The translations under genes were made by a program, and so were the position numbers. Source: Solwaraspora sp. WMMD791 (GTDB lineage Bacteria; Actinomycetota; Actinomycetes; Mycobacteriales; Micromonosporaceae). From it: a stretch of 64,000 nt of DNA. Location of the stretch: assembly GCF_029581195.1 (NCBI RefSeq), contig NZ_CP120737.1, positions 4,627,001 to 4,691,000 of the forward strand, read 5' to 3'. Of the stretch, positions 58,440 through 64,000 are shown one piece after another; positions within the stretch are counted from its first letter, which is position 1; each line of letters begins with the position of its first letter. The notes under the pieces were generated by a model. The model saw only the letters and a list, made by a program, of their open reading frames with translations. It did not search any database and was not told the origin of the DNA.

Positions 58440-59617
58440 CAGTGCGACCCTCCCTCGAACGACGCCTGGTACCGCTCGAACTGGGCACGCTCGGCCTCGA
58501 CCAGTGGTGAGCCGTGTGCGTACACGTGGTCGAACAGCGCGCCCGGCTGCGGATCGGGCATGGCGAGCACCCGTTCCCGCAGCTGGACCGCGTCCCGTTG
58601 CGCCTGCGCGTCGACCTCGGCGAAGAAGTCGGAGTCGGCGATCTGCTGCCTGGTCAGGAAGGCGCGGACCCGGGCGATCGGGTCCTTGGCCTGCCACGCC
58701 TCGACCTCGCTGGCGATCCGGTAGCGGGTCGGATCGTCCGAGGTGGTGTGCGCCCCCATTCGGTACGTGTACGCCTCGATCAGCGTCGGACCCTGCCCGT
58801 GCCGGGCGTTGTCCAGCGCGGCGCGGGTCACCGCGTAACTGGCCAGTACGTCGTTGCCGTCCACCCGTACGCCAGGGAAGCCGAAGCCGGAGGAGCGCTT
58901 GTAGAGCGGGATCCTCGTCTGCCGTTCCAGCGGTTCGGAGATGGCGTACTGGTTGTTCTGACAGAAGAAGACGATGGGTGCGTTGAAGACGCTGGACCAG
59001 ACGAAGGCCTCGTTGACGTCACCTTGCGCTGACGCGCCGTCACCAAAGTACGCGATGACGGCCTCGCCGTCGTCGCCGCCGGTCCGACCGTCCATGGTGA
59101 TGCCCATGGCGTAGCCGGTCGCGTGCAGCGTCTGGGCGCCGATCACGATCGTGTACATGTTGAACTTGAACTCGTTGGGGTCCCAGCCGCCCTGGTCGAC
59201 GCCGCGGAACAGCCCCAGCGGCATGATCGGGTCGATGCCCCGGCAGTAGAGGACGCCGTGCTCGCGGTAGGTGGGGAAGGCCATGTCCTGCTCGCGTAGT
59301 GCCCGGCCGGAACCGACCTGGGCGGCTTCCTGGCCGAGCAGGCTGGCCCAGATGCCCAGCTCGCCCTGGCGTTGCAGGGCGGTCGCCTCGGCATCGAGTT
59401 TGCGCACCACGACGAGGTCGCGGTAGAGACCCCGGTACTGCTCGTCGGTGAAGTCGACGGAGTACTCCGTACCGTCCGGGCCGGTGACCCGGTCGATGCG
59501 CTCGCCCTCCGGGGTGAGCAGCTGCACCAGCTCCGGGTCGGCGGCGGTCCGGGTGGTCCGCCGTCGGGCCGTGGCCGGTCTGCCGCGGGTCGCCGTCCCG
59601 CGGTCGACTTTCGCCAT
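58439..59617 (-). CDS. 2-oxoacid dehydrogenase E1 alpha subunit
   Basis: This 392-residue thiamine-diphosphate enzyme decarboxylates a 2-oxoacid. Residues visible are FPTYREHGVLYCRGIDPIMP (20), the ThDP motif YFGDGASAQGDVNEAFVWSS, FFCQNNQYAISEPLERQTRI, and VEAYTYRMGAHTTSDDPTRY-like segment (here IEAYTYRMGAHTTSDDPTRY). The basic start (TATRGRPATARRRTTRTA) is unusual. The ATG at 59617 has GGGAGAG five bases upstream. It is the first gene of the E1a-E1b-E2 operon. It resembles mycobacterial BkdA. Confidence 0.93.
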   Translation of the reverse strand: MAKVDRGTATRGRPATARRRTTRTAADPELVQLLTPEGERIDRVTGPDGTEYSVDFTDEQYRGLYRDLVVVRKLDAEATALQRQGELGIWASLLGQEAAQVGSGRALREQDMAFPTYREHGVLYCRGIDPIMPLGLFRGVDQGGWDPNEFKFNMYTIVIGAQTLHATGYAMGITMDGRTGGDDGEAVIAYFGDGASAQGDVNEAFVWSSVFNAPIVFFCQNNQYAISEPLERQTRIPLYKRSSGFGFPGVRVDGNDVLASYAVTRAALDNARHGQGPTLIEAYTYRMGAHTTSDDPTRYRIASEVEAWQAKDPIARVRAFLTRQQIADSDFFAEVDAQAQRDAVQLRERVLAMPDPQPGALFDHVYAHGSPLVEAERAQFERYQASFEGGSH

Positions 59618-60075
59618 CCGTCTCTCCCATCGTGTGTGCGTGGCAGCGGGGGTGTCCCGACCGCGCAGCTCGTCCTGCTGTCGGCTGCTGCCGAGGCAGG
59701 TCCTCTCGCCGCGCCTGACCCGGTCAGGGTTGCCGCGCGGCACGGGCCGGATTCTGGCTGGACCCGGTCCGGAAGGGGACAACATCGAGTCGTGTCCGCC
59801 ACGGGTAGCGGCGGAGGCAGCGGCGTCGGTGCCGTCCGGTCCATACTCGCATTGAAGGTGAGGGGCGTCATAGGTCGGTCCGGGTCCGAAGACGTGATGT
59901 CCGCGTTGCGCGGAACTTGCCGGGTGGCGCGGCGTTCGGGGGACTGTTACTCATCCGTCCGGTTCTGATAACACGATGTATTGAACTGGAAAACTTTCTG
60001 TCACTGCCTCAGTATGTATCCAGGGCCGACGATCGGTGGCCCACCGGTCAGGCCACACCGACGAGGAGACCAGCC
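59618..60075. other. Divergent regulatory spacer, no gene seen
   Basis: These 458 bases separate the E1 alpha gene and the exported Pro-rich gene. No credible coding frame was found. An A+T-richer patch at about 59950-60020 probably carries the promoter of the plus-strand gene. No clear -35/-10 pair could be chosen. Confidence 0.5.
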
Positions 60076-60954
60076 GTGTCGCTGCCGCAGGAAAGCGCAG
60101 CTCCGACCGCCGGACTGAGCGGTCCGGCGCGGCGGTTCGCCCTGATCGTGGCGTTGCTGGTGACGACCGCGTCGCTGCCCATGCTGGCGACGCTGCAGGC
60201 CGGCTCGGTGACGGCGACCGGCGACGGCCGAGCGGCCGTCGTACCGCTGCTCGGCCAACCCGGTGGCGGCCCGGTCGTGCGATACCCGCAGCCGAGTCCG
60301 ATCGCCAACCCGTCGCAGACCGACACCGCCGACCACGACGGCACGGACACCGGTGGCGGCGGTCCGACCCAGGCGGCCCGGCCGTGGACCGGCACCCGCA
60401 CGGTGCCGCCGCCGTCGCGGGGCGAAGGGTCCGGCGGGGTACTTGTCGGACCGGTGTCACCGCCGCCGGTCGCCCCGACGTCGCCGGCTCCGGTCGTCCC
60501 CACACCAGGCCCGACGCCGGCACCGACCCCGTCCACCAGCCCCACGCCTGACACCGGTCCGGACTCCGGCCCGGGTACGGGTGCCGAGGGTGATCCGGGG
60601 ACCGGTGCGGAGGGTGATCCGGGTACGGGTGCCGAAGGTGACCCGGGGACCGGTGCGGAGGGTGATCCGGGTACGGGTGCCGAAGGTGACCCGGGGACCG
60701 GCGCCGAGGGCGATCCGGGTACGGGTGCCGAAGGTGACCCGGATGCGACCCCGGAGCCGTCCCCGGCACCCGACCTGTCACCGACGCCGGAACCCAGCCC
60801 GAGCCCGACCCCCGAGCCGACGCCCACCGCCGATCCCGGCACGTCGAGCACCGGCCCGCGCGGCGGATCGTCCGGCCGGGCGGTCAGCTCTGCTCGTCGG
60901 CGAGCCGCTGCCGGTTGGCGTCGATCCAGGCGTCCAGCGCCTGCGGATCGTTGA
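60076..60954 (+). CDS. Exported or membrane-anchored Pro/Thr-rich repeat protein
   Basis: This 292-residue protein starts at GTG 60076, eight bases after GAGGAG. A signal or anchor segment (FALIVALLVTTASLPMLATL, residues 19-38) is followed by a low-complexity external region. It holds seven exact copies of GTGAEGDP near residues 167-222, then Pro/Thr/Ser-rich sequence. No catalytic domain is visible. It may act as a wall spacer. Its last 71 bases overlap the end of the opposite-strand gene at 60884. The open frame extends upstream without a better start. Confidence 0.72.
   Translation: MSLPQESAAPTAGLSGPARRFALIVALLVTTASLPMLATLQAGSVTATGDGRAAVVPLLGQPGGGPVVRYPQPSPIANPSQTDTADHDGTDTGGGGPTQAARPWTGTRTVPPPSRGEGSGGVLVGPVSPPPVAPTSPAPVVPTPGPTPAPTPSTSPTPDTGPDSGPGTGAEGDPGTGAEGDPGTGAEGDPGTGAEGDPGTGAEGDPGTGAEGDPGTGAEGDPDATPEPSPAPDLSPTPEPSPSPTPEPTPTADPGTSSTGPRGGSSGRAVSSARRRAAAGWRRSRRPAPADR
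60574..60741 (+). repeat. Seven 24-bp repeats coding for GTGAEGDP
   Basis: Seven units of 24 bases follow each other without spacers. Odd units read GGTACGGGTGCCGA and even units GGGACCGGTGCGGA or GGGACCGGCGCCGA at their start, so the real period is 48 bases. The amino-acid sequence is identical in all units. It is coding sequence, not a CRISPR array. Confidence 0.93.
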
Positions 60955-62107
60955 GGTCGACGCCGTCGGCGAGGAGCTGAGCCACGGCTGCGGTGGCCGG
61001 GCTGCGCCGCTCCCCGGTGGTGTAGAGGCGGACGAACTCCGGCACGATCTCGGCGATCGCGGTGTCGGTCTGGGTGATGGCTGCCGCCGGCAGGTTGCGC
61101 TGCTGACCGGCGTAGGCGGCCCAGCCACGGACCACGGCCGGTAGCATCGCCGCGTCGTCGATGTCGAGCACCGCCCGCCGGTGCACCCAGTCCAGCAGGA
61201 ACATCCCGGCCACCGCCGGACTCCAGCGCATCGGGTCGGGATCGAGCAGGCTCGCCGAGTGGTCGAGCACCAGGCTCAGGCAGAAGTGCAACGAGGCGAG
61301 GTCGCTGGTCCCGGTCGAATCGAGGCCGAACCGCCGCGCCTGCGGCGAGGCCAGGAACTCGCGTACCAGAATGGTCCGCCGATCGGCGGGGATGGGGTCG
61401 TCGCCGGGCGGTGCCACCACGGACGTCGGCGCCGGCAGCACCGCGAGCCGGGCACCCACCAACGCCCGGTCGGTGGCGAGCGAGCCTTCGCTGGGCAGTT
61501 CCCGCAGGCCGTCGGTGATGGCCAGATGCCGGCTGACCTCGCCCCGCAGGACCCCCGGGTCCTCCTCGCGGAACCAGGTCAACTCGTCGTTGGCGCACAT
61601 CTGCCGCACCTGGCCGAGAATCCGCTCCGCCGGCCCGCCGACGAAGACGTCCTTGGTGATGCCGATGTTGTGGTCGACCAACGCGACCACCGCGTGCTCC
61701 GGTCCGCCGAGGTCGTCGTCGTAGGCGAAGGTCGCCAGGTAGGACGTCTGGTCGCCGTACACGTCGCCGTAGGCGTAGCTGCCGGTCAGCCGTACCTGAC
61801 CCAGCCGACTGGACCAGTCGGGTGCGGTGCTGCCGATCTTCACGCCGGCTGCCCCGGCCGCGTCCGGGACGAGCCTGGCGAAGACCGTCCGGATCGTGGT
61901 GGCGGAAGCGGCCCGGCGGCGGGTGGTGGCGGACAGGAAGTTGCCGACGAACTCCCGGACCGCGGCTGCCCGGTCGGTCTCGGCGACGGCGTAGACACTG
62001 CCCAGCAGGGCGGCGCCGAGCATCTCCGCGTCGAGCGCACACTCCAACTTGGTCACGTCACGGGCGGCCGCGAGCACCGCGTCGTAGGGGGTTTCTGGCG
62101 TGGCCAT
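60884..62107 (-). CDS. Conserved hypothetical protein
   Basis: This 407-residue protein has no known domain that I can name. It starts MATPETPYDAVLAAARDVTK and contains conserved-looking blocks YGDVYGDQTSYLATFAYDDD, HAVVALVDHNIGITKDVFVG and SLVLDHSASLLDPDPMRWSP. It is acidic and mostly helical, with no membrane span. The composition is typical, and the pattern is familiar from actinomycete hypothetical proteins. It may be linked to the GTPase pair downstream on the same strand, but 85 bases separate them. Confidence 0.82.
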   Translation of the reverse strand: MATPETPYDAVLAAARDVTKLECALDAEMLGAALLGSVYAVAETDRAAAVREFVGNFLSATTRRRAASATTIRTVFARLVPDAAGAAGVKIGSTAPDWSSRLGQVRLTGSYAYGDVYGDQTSYLATFAYDDDLGGPEHAVVALVDHNIGITKDVFVGGPAERILGQVRQMCANDELTWFREEDPGVLRGEVSRHLAITDGLRELPSEGSLATDRALVGARLAVLPAPTSVVAPPGDDPIPADRRTILVREFLASPQARRFGLDSTGTSDLASLHFCLSLVLDHSASLLDPDPMRWSPAVAGMFLLDWVHRRAVLDIDDAAMLPAVVRGWAAYAGQQRNLPAAAITQTDTAIAEIVPEFVRLYTTGERRSPATAAVAQLLADGVDLNDPQALDAWIDANRQRLADEQS

Positions 62108-62192
62108 GATTCGACCCTACGCCCGCCCCACGGCAACTGGCATCACCAGTGCGTTACATGTCGGACACGCCTGGCGCCGTAACCGGGCCGGT

Positions 62193-63917
62193 TCAGCGAC
62201 CTGACCGGGACCGGGCCTGGTCCAGGGCATCGCTGGCGTCGCTGTGAGCGGCCAGGACCGCGCGGACCGGGGTGACCACGTAGCGTCGGGCCACGTCGGC
62301 CACCGCGTCGTAGAGCCGGTCCTCGGCGCGTCGGCGGGCCCGCCGGGCCGCCCATCCGGTCACCGGCCGGATCAGCAGGCTGACCAGGATGCCGCCGAGC
62401 AGACCGCCGAGCAGCAGCACCGTCGGCACCGGCACCACCCCGACCGTCGGGTACTCCAGCGCCGGCAGACCCAGCACGCGGACGACGAAGCCGACGAGCA
62501 GCCAGCCGAGCCCGGCGGCCGCGGCGGCGGTCACCAGCCACTGCAGGGTGCCGACCGCCCGCCACCACAGCGGCCGGTCGACCGGGGCCAGATCGGCGGC
62601 ACCGACGGCCCGGTCCAGCGCGTCGGGCAGGTCGGTGGTCTGCGAATGGGCGGCGGCGGTCACCGCCGCCGGCCAGGGTGCCGGTAGCCGGCTGCCGGCC
62701 TGCTCGGCGAGGGCGCGTACCGCCAGGTCGACCGCCGCGCGTTGGGCGGCGCTCGGCGGCGGCAACGACGTCACCGCCAGCGGTGCCGGCGGGTCGGTCG
62801 GGCCGTCGGGCGGCGCACCGGGCGGGCCGTCGGCCCGGCGGGAACCGAGCAGGTGCAGCCGCAGCAGCGGGTCGGGGCGCAGCCGGTGCCAGGCCCGGCT
62901 GATCGGCCAACCGGTCGCGGCGGCGGCCCGTTGCCGGTACGCCGATTCGACCGCCTGGGCGACCGTCGGAACGCCGGCGGCGTCGGCCAGCGCGGAGCTG
63001 AGCCGTCGGACGGTGCCTCGGCTGATCTCCTCCTCGGCGCGGCCCACCGGGCCGACCAGGTCGCCCAGGTCGTCGGTGACCGCGTCGAGGTCGCCGGCGA
63101 GCCGACGCAGCGCCGCCTGCCGTTCGGTCACCGTACGCTCCAGCCGCCCCCGCAGCTCGGCCATCGCGGCCGGGATCACCGCCGAGGTGGCCAGCAGCGG
63201 TACGCCGGCGAGTTCGTCGGTGTCCAGCAGTCGGCGCAGGTCGGCCATCAGCCGGGTGAGTTCGGACTGGTCGAGCCGGTCGGCCTGGTTGAGCACGACG
63301 ACCGTGACGTCCCGGTTGCGGTGAAACTCCCGCAGGTAGCCACGGTGGATCACCCGGTCGGCGTACTTCTGCGGGTCGACCACCCAGATCACCAGGTCGA
63401 CCAGGCCGAGCAGCCGGTCCACCTCCAGCCGGTGGCCGTACTCGACGGAGTCGAAGTCGGGCAGATCGAGCAGGACCAGGCCGTGCAGCCCGGCCTCGTC
63501 GGTACCGTCCAGGGCGCTCTCCCGGACGAAGCGGTGCCGGGGCAGTACGCCGACCCAGTCCAGCAACTCGCCGGCACCGTCGACCGGGCCCCAGACGCAG
63601 GCGTGGGCGTTGCCGGTGGTGGGCCGGCGCACACCGACGGGGGAGAGGTCCATCCCGGCGAGGGCGTTGAAGATGCTCGACTTGCCGCTGCCGGTCGCAC
63701 CGGCCAGCGCCACCACGGTGTGCTCGCGGGACAGCGTCAGCCGGGCTCCGGCCCGCTCGACCAGGGTGCGGGCCGCGCCGAGCTGCGGGTCCGGGATCCG
63801 CCCGTCGGCGGCGCGCAGGAACCGGCCCAGCGCGGTGAGGCGGGCGACCAGTTGGTCGGCGTCGACGTGGGGTTCGCGGCGGACCGCGCCACGGACGCGG
63901 TCGACGAAGCCGGTCAC
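62193..63917 (-). CDS. Membrane-anchored GTPase (dynamin/YfjP-like)
   Basis: This 574-residue protein has a GTPase domain with G1 ALAGATGSGKSSIFNAL, a DLPDFDSVEYGHRLEVD segment in place of DxxG, and G4 VLNQADRLD. A helical region follows, then two membrane segments near residues 455-480 and 490-515 (VPTVLLLGGLLGGILVSLLI, 20). Such proteins occur as tandem pairs in actinomycetes and are related to dynamin-like or YfjP GTPases. A link to septation or membrane fission is inferred. The GTG at 63917 overlaps the stop of the gene upstream. Confidence 0.85.
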   Translation of the reverse strand: MTGFVDRVRGAVRREPHVDADQLVARLTALGRFLRAADGRIPDPQLGAARTLVERAGARLTLSREHTVVALAGATGSGKSSIFNALAGMDLSPVGVRRPTTGNAHACVWGPVDGAGELLDWVGVLPRHRFVRESALDGTDEAGLHGLVLLDLPDFDSVEYGHRLEVDRLLGLVDLVIWVVDPQKYADRVIHRGYLREFHRNRDVTVVVLNQADRLDQSELTRLMADLRRLLDTDELAGVPLLATSAVIPAAMAELRGRLERTVTERQAALRRLAGDLDAVTDDLGDLVGPVGRAEEEISRGTVRRLSSALADAAGVPTVAQAVESAYRQRAAAATGWPISRAWHRLRPDPLLRLHLLGSRRADGPPGAPPDGPTDPPAPLAVTSLPPPSAAQRAAVDLAVRALAEQAGSRLPAPWPAAVTAAAHSQTTDLPDALDRAVGAADLAPVDRPLWWRAVGTLQWLVTAAAAAGLGWLLVGFVVRVLGLPALEYPTVGVVPVPTVLLLGGLLGGILVSLLIRPVTGWAARRARRRAEDRLYDAVADVARRYVVTPVRAVLAAHSDASDALDQARSRSGR

Positions 63918-64000
63918 GCGACCGCTCCCGGCAACGAGCCGGTGGCACCCGGCAGGGTGTCCGGGAGCCGGTACGGCGTACCGCGGTGCAGGCCGGCGCC
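63914..64000 (-). CDS. C-terminal end of the upstream partner gene (partial)
   Basis: The frame from the right edge encodes 28 residues ending SLPGAVA, with a TGA that overlaps the GTG of the GTPase gene. Coupling with the GTPase suggests it is the partner GTPase usual in this pair. The visible part is too short to show this. Confidence 0.55.
   Translation of the reverse strand, partial: GAGLHRGTPYRLPDTLPGATGSLPGAVA

Noticed and set aside
60574-60741. CRISPR array
   Set aside because: The repeats are contiguous without spacers and are in frame inside a coding region.
60048-62042. 664-residue open frame through the 24-bp repeats on the minus strand
   Set aside because: Its repeat part (GSPSAPVP) is the complement of the real GTGAEGDP repeat, and the rest overlaps the 407-residue gene in another frame.

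Overview
The window is high-G+C actinobacterial DNA. Gene content and synteny point to the family Micromonosporaceae (Micromonospora-like). The diagnostic block is fhaA-fhaB-pstP-rodA-pbpA-pknA-pknB, with trpG, a class E sortase, a DUF881 gene and crgA close by. This is the conserved cell-wall growth and Ser/Thr-kinase locus that lies near oriC in actinomycetes. GTG/TTG starts, ATGA/GTGA overlaps between consecutive genes, and several likely leaderless starts are frequent.

Layout. 1-4.7 kb: end of an unknown gene, a DUF3592-like membrane protein, two adjacent PIN-toxin/antitoxin modules, a WecG/TagA-type glycosyltransferase coupled to an NAD-sugar epimerase, and tRNA-Leu(CAG). 4.9-17.6 kb: the FHA/PP2C/SEDS/PBP/STPK cluster and the divergent DUF881-sortase-trpG group. 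17.9-25.5 kb: a membrane Fe-S oxidoreductase, VanZ-like and GPP34 proteins, two NlpC/P60 cell-wall hydrolases (the second behind a ydaO-type c-di-AMP riboswitch), dcd, and a PNPOx-fold gene behind a LexA-like box. 25.5-40.5 kb: mobile DNA in tRNA-Gly(CCC). 40.5-64 kb: chromosomal genes for a glycosyltransferase, phosphoribosyltransferase, RlpA-like protein, SpoIIE-type phosphatase, FadE5, two DUF6458-like proteins, SixA, TrhA, 5-oxoprolinase PxpBCA, a thioredoxin-NHL protein, a 2-oxoacid dehydrogenase E1a-E1b-E2 operon, and a membrane GTPase with the end of its neighbour.

The mobile region is the most interesting part. tRNA-Gly is followed by an actinomycete integrative and conjugative element (AICE) of the pSAM2 type: int, xis, repSA, DUF2637/Spd, small Spd-like genes, an FtsK-type traB, pra, a GntR repressor (KorSA-like) and a HAD hydrolase. 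Next come a regulator, a small gene and a low-G+C PD-(D/E)xK-like nuclease as cargo. The 3' part of the tRNA gene is repeated at 37.36 kb and again at 40.44 kb. The second interval carries only a toxin-antitoxin pair and an IS21 element, has no integrase, and its end sequences resemble those of the AICE. It looks like a tandem, non-autonomous (CIME-like) passenger. A fourth, partial att-like sequence inside the AICE at 34.14 kb marks the start of the cargo segment and suggests that the element grew by accretion.

How the genes work together. FhaA, FhaB, PstP, PknA and PknB form the phospho-signalling system that controls peptidoglycan synthesis by RodA and PbpA. CrgA is a divisome protein. The NlpC/P60 hydrolases and the RlpA-like protein remodel the wall. 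The AICE genes form one translationally coupled leftward transcript (tra to int) and a divergently transcribed control unit (pra on one side, korSA-HAD on the other) with three related operator sites between them. All functional calls rest on sequence motifs and recognised family resemblance; no searches were run.
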